Part shown: piece after piece, positions 15,818-23,942 of the stretch | Position numbering within the stretch: the first letter of the stretch is position 1 | Layout: every line of letters starts with the position of its first letter | Source of the DNA: CAYLUN01 sp964386865 | Lineage (GTDB): Bacteria > Verrucomicrobiota > Kiritimatiellia > RFP12 > UBA1067 | Length of the DNA stretch: 64,000 bases | Direction: 5' to 3' | Assembly: GCA_964386865.1 (NCBI GenBank) | Contig: CAYLUN010000003.1 | Location: 1 to 64,000, forward strand | Notes under the pieces: generated by a model | Databases searched by the model: none | The model's input: the letters and a program-made list of their open reading frames with translations, nothing else | Told to the model about the DNA's origin: nothing | Program-made: the position numbers and the translations under genes

Positions 15818-16654
15818 ATGGGTACGTACAATACGATCTCCGTTACGGTGCTGTCGGACAATCGCGCCGCCTACGGGCTGGAGGCGGAACACGGGCTGTC
15901 GCTGTGGATCGAGACCGCAGGGCACAAAATCCTGTTCGACACGGGCCGCGGCGAGGCGATGCTGAAGAACGCGGAGGCGTTGGGCATCGATCTCGGCCTG
16001 GCGGACTGCGTGGTGCTGAGTCACGGCCACTACGACCATACCGGGAACGTGTCCACCGCGCTTGCGCGCGCCGGACACGCCCGCCTGTATCTGCATCCGG
16101 ATGCTCAGCAGGCTCGGTACAGCATTCATGATGCGCCGAAACCGATCGGCATGCCGGACGAGGTTAAGATGGCGGTGCGGGCGCTGCCCGACTCGCGGCG
16201 TTGCTGGGTGTCGACCCCGTGGGCTCTTGCAGAAGGCGTGATGGTGACCGGGCCCGTTCCGCGCATCACCGCGTATGAGGACACGGGCGGGCCGTTTTTC
16301 CTGGACGAGGAAGGACAGGTTGCGGATGTGATTCCGGACGATCTTTCACTCTGGATCGAAACCCGTGCGGGGCTGGTGGTCTGCTTGGGCTGTTGCCACG
16401 CGGGCGTCGTCAATACCCTACGGCACAGCATGGGGTTGGCCGGAGAGGTTCGCGTCGCCGCGGTGATCGGCGGGATGCATCTATTGCACGCGACGGAGGC
16501 ACGATTGGAGCGGACAACAGCGGCGCTCAAGGAGTATGCTATTCCCTGTGTGATTCCCTGTCATTGTACGGGGGACGCGGCTTGCGCGTATCTGGCGGAG
16601 CGTCTGGGTTCGCCGGTGCAGCCGGGATACGCGGGAATGAAAGTCAGTTTTTAG
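15818..16654 (+). CDS. MBL-fold metallo-hydrolase
   Basis: The 278-residue protein has metallo-beta-lactamase fold signatures: ILFDTGRGEAMLKNAEALGIDL, the metal site SHGHYDHTGN, CLGCCHAGVVNTL and a C-terminal CHCTG in place of the more usual histidine segment. It resembles the family that includes the dihydropterin ribofuranosyl-aminobenzene phosphate synthase-like enzymes of anaerobes. The substrate is unknown. A GTG three bases upstream (15815) is an alternative start. AAAGGGACGG supplies the ribosome binding site. It lies between the CoA-binding and C_GCAxxG_C_C genes with spacings of about 10-15 bases, so it belongs to the operon. Confidence 0.85.
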   Translation: MGTYNTISVTVLSDNRAAYGLEAEHGLSLWIETAGHKILFDTGRGEAMLKNAEALGIDLGLADCVVLSHGHYDHTGNVSTALARAGHARLYLHPDAQQARYSIHDAPKPIGMPDEVKMAVRALPDSRRCWVSTPWALAEGVMVTGPVPRITAYEDTGGPFFLDEEGQVADVIPDDLSLWIETRAGLVVCLGCCHAGVVNTLRHSMGLAGEVRVAAVIGGMHLLHATEARLERTTAALKEYAIPCVIPCHCTGDAACAYLAERLGSPVQPGYAGMKVSF

Positions 16655-16669
16655 GAGCGAAGGGACAAG

Positions 16670-17023
16670 ATGAAGAAAACAGCGAGTGAGTATCACCGGC
16701 AGCGGCGCGGAAACTGCGCCCAGTCCGTGGCCTTCGCCTGGGGTTCCAAATATCCGGGCGGTCGCGGGGTCGAGGAGTGTTTCGTGGGATGCGGAATCGG
16801 GCGTGCGCCCGGCGGTCTGTGCGGCGCGGTACACGCCAGCTGCACGCTGGCGGGCACGGCGGCCGAGGAGTCGATCAAACACGCGTTCGCCGAGAAGACC
16901 GGCGGGCATCTGACGTGCAAAGACATTCGAGCGGCAAGAATCCTGCCTTGCGGCGAGTGCGTTGAAGTGGCTGCGGAGTTGCTGGAGAAACATGCGCGGG
17001 AGACATCGCGTGTTGGGCGGTAA
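16670..17023 (+). CDS. C_GCAxxG_C_C family redox protein
   Basis: The 117-residue protein contains eight cysteines (16, 37, 41, 51, 58, 83, 94, 97) arranged as NCAQSV, CFVGCGIGRAPGGLCGAVHASC, CKDI and CGECV, the pattern of the C_GCAxxG_C_C family. Members are small redox or metal-binding proteins common in anaerobes, often near ferredoxins or molybdenum enzymes. The start follows GGAGCGAAGGG. The next gene (Mrp/NBP35) begins 71 bases later, after a palindromic element that may mark an internal boundary in the transcript. Confidence 0.85.
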   Translation: MKKTASEYHRQRRGNCAQSVAFAWGSKYPGGRGVEECFVGCGIGRAPGGLCGAVHASCTLAGTAAEESIKHAFAEKTGGHLTCKDIRAARILPCGECVEVAAELLEKHARETSRVGR

Positions 17024-17047
17024 CGTAGGCTTTCTAGCACTTTTTGC

Positions 17048-17068
17048 GGACGGCTCGGGGAGCCGTCC
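17048..17068. repeat. perfect palindromic intergenic repeat
   Basis: GGACGGCTC (17048-17056) and GAGCCGTCC (17060-17068) pair around GGG, and the tail CTACCAG follows. Elements of this form are known as dispersed intergenic repeats in some PVC-group genomes (recollection, not checked here). It sits between the C_GCAxxG_C_C gene and the Mrp gene and could form an RNA hairpin that tunes expression of the two halves of the operon. Confidence 0.6.
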
Positions 17069-17094
17069 CTACCAGACAGGAACAAAGGAACAGG

Positions 17095-17994
17095 ATGCAA
17101 AGCAAAGAAGACGACCAGAAGAAGACGTGTGAGCCGAGTCAGTGCGGAAACTGCGGGGAATCGTCCTGCGGTTCCGCCGGACAACCGAACCCGCAGCCTG
17201 CGGCGGATGATGACAAAGACCGAAAACTGAAAGACCGGCTGAGCCGCATCCGCCGCACGGTCATCGTGATGTCCGGCAAGGGCGGGGTGGGCAAGAGCAC
17301 GGTGGCCGTGAATCTCGCGATGAGCGCGATGCTTTCCGGCCAGCGCGTGGGGCTGCTGGATGTGGATCTGCACGGGCCGAGCATTCCCACCATGCTGGGG
17401 CTTGTCGGGTACAGGCTCGAAGGCGGTGACAACGGCATGTTGCCCGTCGAGATCGGTGGACTGAAGGTGCTATCAGTCGGTTTCCTGTTGAATCACCCGG
17501 ATGATCCGGTGATCTGGCGCGGGCCGATGAAGATGGGCGTGATCCGGCAGTTTCTCGAAGACGTTGATTGGGGCGACTTAGACTTGCTGGTCATTGACGC
17601 GCCGCCGGGGACGGGCGACGAACCGCTCTCGGTGTGTCAGCTCATTCCCGAACTGGACGGTGCGGTGATCGTCACCACGCCCCAGAAGGTCGCGGCGGCT
17701 GATGTGCGCAAGTCGATCAACTTTTGTCATGAGGTCGGGGTGACGGTGCTGGGAGTGATCGAGAACATGAGCGGCTTCGCCTGTCCGAAGTGCGGCGAGG
17801 TCACGCCGATCCTGCGGGCGGGCGGCGGGCGCATCATGGCCGAGCAGATGAATGTACCGTTTTTGGGGTCGATTCCCATTGATCCGCTGATCGCCGAGTC
17901 CGGCGACGAGGGCAAGGCGTTCGTGGAGTCGGCAACGAGTTCGCCGGCGGCGGGGGCATTCCGGGAGATCGTGAGGGAACTGACGGTGGGTTAA
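17095..17994 (+). CDS. Mrp/NBP35-family iron-sulfur carrier ATPase
   Basis: The 299-residue protein begins with a Cys-bearing extension (KKTCEPSQCGNCGESSCG) as in NBP35-like proteins. It then has the Walker A MSGKGGVGKST, the switch DVDLHGPSIPTMLG, Walker B VIDAPPGTGDEPLS and the cluster-binding CPKC in the segment NMSGFACPKCGEV. Mrp/NBP35 proteins carry a labile [4Fe-4S] cluster between subunits and pass it to target proteins. A homologous Mrp ATPase is part of orange-protein operons. I chose the ATG at 17095 because it follows AAAGGAACAGG and starts the Cys-rich extension; the frame is open further upstream through the palindrome. The Rieske-like gene follows ten bases after the stop. Confidence 0.93.
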   Translation: MQSKEDDQKKTCEPSQCGNCGESSCGSAGQPNPQPAADDDKDRKLKDRLSRIRRTVIVMSGKGGVGKSTVAVNLAMSAMLSGQRVGLLDVDLHGPSIPTMLGLVGYRLEGGDNGMLPVEIGGLKVLSVGFLLNHPDDPVIWRGPMKMGVIRQFLEDVDWGDLDLLVIDAPPGTGDEPLSVCQLIPELDGAVIVTTPQKVAAADVRKSINFCHEVGVTVLGVIENMSGFACPKCGEVTPILRAGGGRIMAEQMNVPFLGSIPIDPLIAESGDEGKAFVESATSSPAAGAFREIVRELTVG

Positions 17995-18004
17995 GGAGGA
18001 CAAC

Positions 18005-18481
18005 ATGAAGAAGATGACACGAAGAGGTATGGTCGCCGCTATCGGTGTGGCGGGTGCGGGTATCTGCGTGTGCGGCATGAACGAGGGCTGCGCCACGTTC
18101 ACGAAAAGGGGCCAGACGCCCGCGATTGCGGCTGAGGCGTATGTGATCGAAGGCAATACGGTCAAGGTGGCGCTGGACAAGGTGCCAGGACTGGCCGCAG
18201 TGGGCGGGTCGGTCAAGGTCATCGATTCACGCTTGCCCACGTCCATTATCATTGCGCGGAAGGGCGAGGCCGACTACGCGGTCGTGTCGCTGCTTTGTCC
18301 GCACCGGGGCGTGGAGGTGGAGTACCAGCATGAGGAAAAGCGCTTCCGCTGCGCGAGCCTCGGCCACTCCAAGTTCGGCACGGACGGCGCGCTGCAAAAG
18401 GGGCTGGCGAATAAAGGGCTAACCCGGTATGAAGCCAAACTCGACCCGGCTGACGGCAAACGACTGCTCATCACCTACTGA
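18005..18481 (+). CDS. Rieske-like [2Fe-2S] protein with Tat-like signal and atypical second ligand box
   Basis: The 158-residue protein starts MKKMTRRGMVAAIGVAGAGI, a twin-arginine-like signal, and contains a Rieske-type fold: box 1 LCPHRGVEV supplies Cys98 and His100. Box 2 reads CASLGHSKFGTDG, placing Cys116 and His121 five residues apart (C-x4-H), whereas classical Rieske proteins have C-x2-H (CPCHGSxF). The glycine and SxF context is kept, so this looks like a family variant or a non-canonical cluster. It is probably exported and faces the periplasm. It follows the Mrp gene closely behind AAGGAGGACAAC, and its stop overlaps the methyltransferase start by one base. Confidence 0.8.
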   Translation: MKKMTRRGMVAAIGVAGAGICVCGMNEGCATFTKRGQTPAIAAEAYVIEGNTVKVALDKVPGLAAVGGSVKVIDSRLPTSIIIARKGEADYAVVSLLCPHRGVEVEYQHEEKRFRCASLGHSKFGTDGALQKGLANKGLTRYEAKLDPADGKRLLITY

Positions 18482-19038
18482 TGTTTGACCACTTTGACAG
18501 GCTGGCTCCGATCTACGAGCGGCTGATTCCGCCGCCGGATACACGCGCATTGGGGGAGCTGCTCGAACTGGCCCCGGCGCACGTGCTGCTCGACGCCGCG
18601 GGCGGCACGGGGCGCGTGTCGGGCGTGTTCGCCGCGTCCGTGGCGCGCGCCGTCGTGTGCGACGCCTCGCCACGCATGCTGGAGCAGGCCCGCAAGAAAG
18701 GGTTGGAGACGGTGCGGGCCGAGTTGGAAGCGCTGCCGTTCGCGGATGCGACCTTCGACCGCATCCTATTGGTCGACGCCTTTCATCATGTCAAAGATCA
18801 GCGCATCGCACTCCGCGAATTATTGCGCGTCCTGAAACCTTCGGGCCGGCTCGTGATCGAAGAGCCGGACGTGAGGCGTCTGCCGGTCAAGATCGTGGCC
18901 CTGCTCGAAAAGGTGTTCCTGATGCGGAGTCACTTCAGGTCGCCGGCGGCCATGGCAATGATGATCGTTGAAAACGGGGGCATGCCAACGCTCGCCCGTG
19001 AGGATGGCTTCCGGGTCTGGTTTGTTGTTACAAAGTAA
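18481..19038 (+). CDS. class I SAM-dependent methyltransferase
   Basis: The 185-residue protein has methyltransferase motif I (VLLDAAGGTGRVSGVF), an acidic motif II-like VVCDASPRMLEQA, motif III-like LPFADATFDRILLVDAFHHV and a C-terminal FRVWFVVTK. It resembles UbiE/MenG-type enzymes but is short and carries no substrate clue. The ATG overlaps the Rieske-like stop codon by one base (TGATG), so translation is coupled. A related but damaged sequence of residues about 36-79 of this protein is found at 21038-21138, fused to the end of a DUF202 gene. Confidence 0.85.
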   Translation: MFDHFDRLAPIYERLIPPPDTRALGELLELAPAHVLLDAAGGTGRVSGVFAASVARAVVCDASPRMLEQARKKGLETVRAELEALPFADATFDRILLVDAFHHVKDQRIALRELLRVLKPSGRLVIEEPDVRRLPVKIVALLEKVFLMRSHFRSPAAMAMMIVENGGMPTLAREDGFRVWFVVTK

Positions 19039-19244
19039 AAAATGATTTCGATGCCAGTGAAGCGATTTGGCGTTTCTTTAAGCGCCATCAGCCGCACACG
19101 CCTTGATGCGGTCGGATGTCGAGGCTGGGGATGGAGACAGAGGACGGAGTTCTGAGGTCGGCGATCCCGGGCACGACGTTTGTGCGACTCGGAACATGGA
19201 TTGTGTCCGCCGGAAATGCTAATATCTTTTCTATTGGAGGAAAG

Positions 19245-19637
19245 ATGAGCGCAGACAAGAAGTCGCTGCTGGCGGAAGACCCGCGCGTGCCCCTGGCGGC
19301 GGAGAGGACTTTTCTGGCGTGGATTCGTACCGGACTCGCTCTGATGGGGTTCGGGTTTGTGGTGGCCAGATTCGGGCTTTTCCTGAGAGAGTTGGCCGCC
19401 GTTCAGAAGATCCCCCAGCCGCTGTCGCACGGCACGTCTCTTTGGCTGGGGCTGGGGCTGGTCGCGCTGGGCGTTGTTCTAAATGTGGCCGCATTAGTCC
19501 GCTACCGCCGCTATCTGAAAGACCTGGCGGCTGGCATTCTGCCGCAGCCGAAGGCGCGGCTTGAGTCTTTGGTTGCGGTCGCGCTGACCGTGCTCGGGCT
19601 TGCGACCATTCTTTCGCTGCTGGTTGTTGCGTTCTGA
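19245..19637 (+). CDS. DUF202 (YidH-like) small membrane protein
   Basis: The 130-residue protein begins with the DUF202 signature RVPLAAERTFLAWIRTGLALMGFGFVVARFGL and has three predicted membrane helices (about 27-48, 68-88 and 108-129). The role is unknown; the family is widespread in bacterial inner membranes. The ATG at 19245 follows TTGGAGGAAAG; an open frame upstream to 19116 lacks any family feature. The 206-base gap before it contains a short inverted repeat (TGGCG...CGCCA near 19071-19090) and no gene. The Gfo/Idh gene begins 22 bases downstream, but with a sharp rise in GC that marks the start of a different island. Confidence 0.85.
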   Translation: MSADKKSLLAEDPRVPLAAERTFLAWIRTGLALMGFGFVVARFGLFLRELAAVQKIPQPLSHGTSLWLGLGLVALGVVLNVAALVRYRRYLKDLAAGILPQPKARLESLVAVALTVLGLATILSLLVVAF

Positions 19638-19659
19638 ACATGTGCAAGGGGGGAAGAAT

Positions 19660-20997
19660 ATGAATCGTCGACGTTTTCTGAAAACGGCGGGCGCAACCGT
19701 GTGCGCGTTCAACATCGTACCCAGCCGCGTGCTCGGGCTTGAGGGGCAGACCCCGCCCAGCAGCCGGCTGAACCTCGCGACCATCGGGCTGGGCTGGCCG
19801 GGCTGCAAGGACTCTGACGCGCTGGCCGGCGACAACAACATCGTGGCGCTGTGCGACGTCGACTCCACCCGCGCGCCGGACTTCCGTAAGAAGTATCCGA
19901 ACGCCAAGTCGTTTCAGGACTACCGCAGGATGTGGGATGAGCTGGGTAAGACCATCGACGCGGTGATCGTGGCCACGCCCGACCACACGCACGCGGTCCT
20001 GGCGATGGAGGCGATCCGGCGCGGCAAGCACGTCTACTGCGAGAAGCCGCTCGCGCACGCGATCGGCGAGGTCCGCGCATTGATGAAGGCCGCGCAGGAG
20101 CATAAGGTCGTGACGCAGCTCGGCAACCAGGGGCACTCGTCCAACGAGACGCGGATGCTCTGCGAGTGGCTCGCAGACGGTGCGATCGGCAAGGTCCACA
20201 CCATCCACGCCGGCGCGAAGCACGTGAACACGGGGCTCGACCGCCTCGCCGAGGCGCGCGCGGGCGCGCCGGTGCCGGCGACCATCGACTGGGATCTGTG
20301 GCTCGGGCCTGCGCAGCAGCGGCTGTTCTCGCCGGCCTACGCGCCCCACGCGTGGCGCGGCTGGGTGCCCTTCGGCAACGGCACGCTCGGCGACTGGGCC
20401 TGCCACGTGCTGGGGCCCGTCTTCCGGGGGCTCGACCTCGGCGCGCCCGCGACGGTCTCGGCGGAGGTCAAGGACTATCCGCAAGAGGTGCGGGGCGACG
20501 TCTATCCGAGGGGCGACATCGTCACCTTCGAATTCGCCGCAAAAGGCCGGCGCGGGCCGCTCACGCTCAAGTGGCACAGCGGCTCTGAGAAGATGCCGCG
20601 GCCGCAGGAGCTGGAGCCGGACCGGCAGCCGGTGGACACCGGGGCGATCGTGTACGGCGACGCCGGCGCGCTCATGTACGGCTCGCACGGCGCGGGCGGG
20701 CTGCGCCTCTTCCCCGAAGCGAAGATGAAGGCCTACAAGCGGCCCGAGCCGACGCTGCCGCGCGTGCCGCGCGGCGGCCACGAGCAGGACTGGGCGCGCG
20801 CGATCCGCGAGGGCAAGACAGCGTGCTCCGACTTCGCGCAGGGCGGGCCGCTGACCGAGATCGCGCTGCTGGGCGTGATCGCGCTCCGCTTCGCCGGCGC
20901 CACGCTCGCGTGGGACGCGGAGAAGATGCGCGTCACGAACTGCGACGAGGCGAACGCTTTCATCAATCCGCCTTACCGAAAAGGCTGGTCGCTCTAG
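19660..20997 (+). CDS. Tat-exported Gfo/Idh/MocA-family oxidoreductase
   Basis: The 445-residue protein starts with a clear twin-arginine signal (MNRRRFLKTAGATVCAF) followed by an NAD(P)-binding Rossmann fold (NLATIGLGWPGCKDSDAL) and the family EKP motif in HVYCEKPLAHAIGEV. The C-terminal region contains FGNGTLGDWACHVLGP and WDAEKMRVTN, as in the secreted Verrucomicrobia/Planctomycetes subfamily. The pre-bound NAD(P) cofactor would be exported with the folded enzyme; the substrate is probably a sugar or sugar acid. The ATG at 19660 follows AAGGGGGGAAGAAT. Base composition is much richer in GC than in the upstream operon. Confidence 0.92.
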   Translation: MNRRRFLKTAGATVCAFNIVPSRVLGLEGQTPPSSRLNLATIGLGWPGCKDSDALAGDNNIVALCDVDSTRAPDFRKKYPNAKSFQDYRRMWDELGKTIDAVIVATPDHTHAVLAMEAIRRGKHVYCEKPLAHAIGEVRALMKAAQEHKVVTQLGNQGHSSNETRMLCEWLADGAIGKVHTIHAGAKHVNTGLDRLAEARAGAPVPATIDWDLWLGPAQQRLFSPAYAPHAWRGWVPFGNGTLGDWACHVLGPVFRGLDLGAPATVSAEVKDYPQEVRGDVYPRGDIVTFEFAAKGRRGPLTLKWHSGSEKMPRPQELEPDRQPVDTGAIVYGDAGALMYGSHGAGGLRLFPEAKMKAYKRPEPTLPRVPRGGHEQDWARAIREGKTACSDFAQGGPLTEIALLGVIALRFAGATLAWDAEKMRVTNCDEANAFINPPYRKGWSL

Positions 20998-21231
20998 CGC
21001 AAACGGAAAGGCCGCACTCAGGGACAGAAAAATGAACAGCTCGACCTGGCGCGCGGAACTGGGCAGGTTTCGGAGTCGCTCGCCGTTTCGGCGGGCCGCA
21101 CCGCTGTCTGGGACGCTTTGCCGCGGTTGCTGGAGCGGGCCCGCAAGAAAGGGCTCAAGACGGTGGTTGCAGTCGCTCTGCCCGTGCTCGGGCTGGCGAC
21201 CATCCTTTTGCTGCTTGTCATTGGATTTTGA
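20998..21231 (+). pseudogene. chimeric remnant: methyltransferase segment joined to DUF202 C-terminus
   Basis: The frame that follows the Gfo/Idh stop stays open to a TGA at 21231 but has no ATG. From about 21038 it reads LDLARGTGQVSESLAVSAGR and then WDALPRLLERARKKGLKTV. This matches LDAAGGTGRVSGVFAASVAR and CDASPRMLEQARKKGLETV of the methyltransferase at 18481. Immediately afterwards VVAVALPVLGLATILLLLV matches the last helix of the DUF202 protein (LVAVALTVLGLATILSLLV). At DNA level the final 70 bases are about 80 percent identical to 19568-19637 by eye. It appears to be a second copy of the adjacent methyltransferase-DUF202 pair that lost the intervening bases. Confidence 0.75.
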
Positions 21232-21257
21232 AAGACCGATCCGATTCTGGAGACAAT

Positions 21258-21671
21258 ATGAGAAGATTGTACGCCTTTCTCGCATCAGCAGCCCTCTGCC
21301 TATGGGGCTGTGCCTGTGGCAAGGACCGGGATGCCTCTGCCGCAAAACACGGCACGAAAACCGGAAGCAATGTGATGCCAAACGGGGAGGCGCAAATAAC
21401 AACGACTCCAATCATCATCGATACGCGCTCGCCGGAAGAGTATGCGGGCGGACATCTTGAAGGAGCTCTCTTGATGCCACACGGCGACGTCGGAGGCATG
21501 ATCGAAGCGAAGGTTCCGGATAAAGGCACGCCGATCATGCTCTATTGCCGTAGTGGCCATCGGGCAGGGATAGCCCGAAAGACGCTTGCCGCCATGAACT
21601 ACACGAACGTGGAGAATCTCGGCGGCATGAAAGCCGCAGCTGAGACCCTAAAGAAGGCAGTGGTCAAGTGA
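21258..21671 (+). CDS. periplasmic rhodanese-like lipoprotein
   Basis: The 137-residue protein begins MRRLYAFLASAALCLWGCACGKD, a signal peptide with a likely lipobox ending at a cysteine near position 18-20. A single rhodanese domain follows: IIIDTRSPEEYAGGHLEGALLMP and the catalytic loop LYCRSGHRAG with the active-site cysteine. Such proteins transfer sulfur or bind thiosulfate and polysulfide in the periplasm. The ATG follows TGGAGACAAT (weak). It lies between the chimeric remnant and the GH127-like gene; its GC level resembles the upstream operon rather than the carbohydrate island, so it may be an original neighbour of the DUF202 copy. Confidence 0.85.
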   Translation: MRRLYAFLASAALCLWGCACGKDRDASAAKHGTKTGSNVMPNGEAQITTTPIIIDTRSPEEYAGGHLEGALLMPHGDVGGMIEAKVPDKGTPIMLYCRSGHRAGIARKTLAAMNYTNVENLGGMKAAAETLKKAVVK

Positions 21672-21711
21672 GCGGACATTGTAATCTCTGACAAGAACAG
21701 TGAGTACGACC

Positions 21712-23898
21712 ATGCACGTTCAGAGAAGGCTACAGTGGATTATCTGCGCGGCTGCTTGTTGCGGCTCCGCCAATTCCGCCTCAGAACCGGCTGACCGCCT
21801 GCTGCAGCCCGGCCTGCTGGATGTGACACGCCCGCCCTACAGCGCCGATGCGTCGGGTGCCATAGACGCTACCAAGGCCCTTCAGCGGGCGGTGAACGAC
21901 GCGCGGGACAGGCGGCTGAAGAACGACACGCCGCTCGACGCGGTGAAATGGACGGGCGGGTTTTGGCAGGACCGCCTGCGCCGCCTGCGGAACATCTATC
22001 TGCCCGGCGTTCTGGACGGCTCGTTCATGACCATCGAGAACGGTTCGACGTTCCGGAACCTGCTGCGGGCCGCCGAAGTGGAAAAGGGCGGCGCGCTGGG
22101 GCGCAGCTGGGGGGACGGCGACTGCTATCTGGTGCTGGATAGCGTGGCGCGCCTCTACGCCCATCAGCCGGACGACGACCTGAAGGCGCGCCTGGAGTAC
22201 TGGCTCCCGATCATCGCCCGCGTTCAACGCGAGGACGGGCTGGTTGACAGCTGGACAGTTCTGGGACGGTTCGACGAAACCCACGGGAAGCCGTGGCAGC
22301 GCCTGGCCGGAAAGGAGGTCGCGGGAGGCTTCCAGGGGGCGCTGCATTACAACATGGGGAGCCTGCACGTGGCCGCGACAAGCTGGCAGCGCGCCACCGG
22401 CGACACGCGCCTGCTGGCTATCGCGGACCGGGCCGTGCTGAACTACATGAAGAGCGGCGCGGTCGCTGGCCCCATGCAGTGGGTCATCGCGCCCCTGTAC
22501 GCGCGCACCGGCAACGAAAGCTGCCTCAGCGCGCTGCAGCGCGTCTACGCGAAAAGCTCGCCCTTCGGGCCACCGCTGCGCGAGGCACCGGAACTATTCG
22601 GGCACAACACGCAGACGGCGCATCACCTCTTGGGGGCCACGACGCTCTGCGGGATCACAGGCGAGAGGGAGCTGCTGGACGCGTTGAAGCGCTTGGCCGC
22701 CGACCAACTCAACCGGAAGACTTACATCACCGGCGCGGTCGCGCCGGTCTTTCACGGCGAGCGGCCGGAGCAGACGGTACACGGGAAAATCTACGGGACG
22801 GAGAAGATTCACGAAGCGGTCGGCGCGGCCTACGACCTTCCCCTCGACAGCGCGTACTGCGAAAGCTGCGGCCAGTGCCTGTACATGGAGTGGCACTACC
22901 GGATGTTTCGGCTCACCGGCGAGGCCGCCTACATGGACGCCGCGGAGCGGGCGCTCTACAACACCATCCCGGGCTGCGTCGACCTCGACCGGCCGAACTT
23001 CTTCTACTGCAATCCGCAGGAGCAAGGGCCGGCCTCGAAGCGGAGCCAGACGGACGGAACGGAGAATACGTGGGAGTCGGCCTACACGTGGCGGCGGCAA
23101 TACACGAAGAAGGCCGCCTGCTGTCCGCCCAAAGTGATGCGCGCCCTCGCGATGTCCGTCGAGATGGCCTACAGCGCCAGCCGCGAGGGCCTGTGGGTGA
23201 ACCTCTACGGCGATAACACCGTCCGGGTCAGTCTGCCCGAAGGCGGCCGTTTGGAGTGCCGCCAGGTCAGCGGCTACCCGTGGGAGGGACGGGTGCGGCT
23301 GGAGCTTCAGCGCGTCGAAAGCCAAGCGCCGTTTGGCCTCTTCCTGCGCGTGCCCGGCTGGGTGAGCGCGCCGATCCGCATCGCCGTCAACGGACAGGCG
23401 CTTCCTGAACAGCCCGCCAGCGGAACCTACTGCCGCATCCAAAGGCTGTGGAAGAGCGGCGACGTCGTGGAAATGGAACTGCCCATGCCGGTGCGCCTCA
23501 TGGCCGCGCACCCGAAGCTGGCGGACGCGCGCGGAAAGGTCGCCGTCCTGCGCGGCCCGCTCGTCTACTGCCTCGAAGGCGACGACGTGCCAGAGGGCGT
23601 CGCGCTCGAGCACGTGTGCCTACCGCCTGCGGTGGAGCTGAAGCCCGCGTTCACCAGCGAGCTGGGAGGCGTGGTGAAGCTGACCGGAGCGCTGGTTGAC
23701 CGCGCGGCCGCAGCGCCTTCTGCGGAGCGGTTGGTCGGCGACCCGGCGGACGCCGCGCCGTACCGCGCGTCGCGCGTCGCAACGGCTGGCCAGGCGCTGG
23801 CGGCAGGCGACCGCTCCGTGACGGTGAGCCTGATTCCCTACTACGCCAGGCTCAACCGAAAGAGCGACTTCTTCCGCATCTGGCTGCCGGTCTATTGA
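21712..23898 (+). CDS. secreted GH127-like (DUF1680) beta-L-arabinofuranosidase with unusual N-terminal segment
   Basis: The 728-residue protein starts with a signal peptide (about 1-24). Residues about 30-65 (LLDVTRPPYSADASGAIDATKALQRAVNDA) resemble the beginning of pectate-lyase-type beta-helix enzymes. From NDTPLDAVKWTGGFWQDRLR onward it is a DUF1680/GH127 enzyme: an (alpha/alpha) barrel containing YCESCGQCLYMEW and KAACCPPKVMRAL. In GH127 a Glu and three Cys in these two motifs form the zinc-dependent retaining site, and all appear present. The expected reaction is release of L-arabinofuranose from plant polymers or glycoproteins. A GTG at 21700 would add four residues. Gfo/Idh and sulfatase neighbours fit a polysaccharide degradation island. 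Confidence 0.88.
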   Translation: MHVQRRLQWIICAAACCGSANSASEPADRLLQPGLLDVTRPPYSADASGAIDATKALQRAVNDARDRRLKNDTPLDAVKWTGGFWQDRLRRLRNIYLPGVLDGSFMTIENGSTFRNLLRAAEVEKGGALGRSWGDGDCYLVLDSVARLYAHQPDDDLKARLEYWLPIIARVQREDGLVDSWTVLGRFDETHGKPWQRLAGKEVAGGFQGALHYNMGSLHVAATSWQRATGDTRLLAIADRAVLNYMKSGAVAGPMQWVIAPLYARTGNESCLSALQRVYAKSSPFGPPLREAPELFGHNTQTAHHLLGATTLCGITGERELLDALKRLAADQLNRKTYITGAVAPVFHGERPEQTVHGKIYGTEKIHEAVGAAYDLPLDSAYCESCGQCLYMEWHYRMFRLTGEAAYMDAAERALYNTIPGCVDLDRPNFFYCNPQEQGPASKRSQTDGTENTWESAYTWRRQYTKKAACCPPKVMRALAMSVEMAYSASREGLWVNLYGDNTVRVSLPEGGRLECRQVSGYPWEGRVRLELQRVESQAPFGLFLRVPGWVSAPIRIAVNGQALPEQPASGTYCRIQRLWKSGDVVEMELPMPVRLMAAHPKLADARGKVAVLRGPLVYCLEGDDVPEGVALEHVCLPPAVELKPAFTSELGGVVKLTGALVDRAAAAPSAERLVGDPADAAPYRASRVATAGQALAAGDRSVTVSLIPYYARLNRKSDFFRIWLPVY

Positions 23899-23942
23899 TG
23901 TTCGTCTTCTTCATGCGAATACGTGGAAAGGAATGGCGTCCG

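Noticed and set aside
19231..21411. Long minus-strand open frame of 726 codons opposite the Gfo/Idh gene
   Set aside because: It mirrors the GC-rich Gfo/Idh gene, is rich in Arg, Pro and Ala, and has no domain; the + strand gene has clear motifs and a Tat signal.
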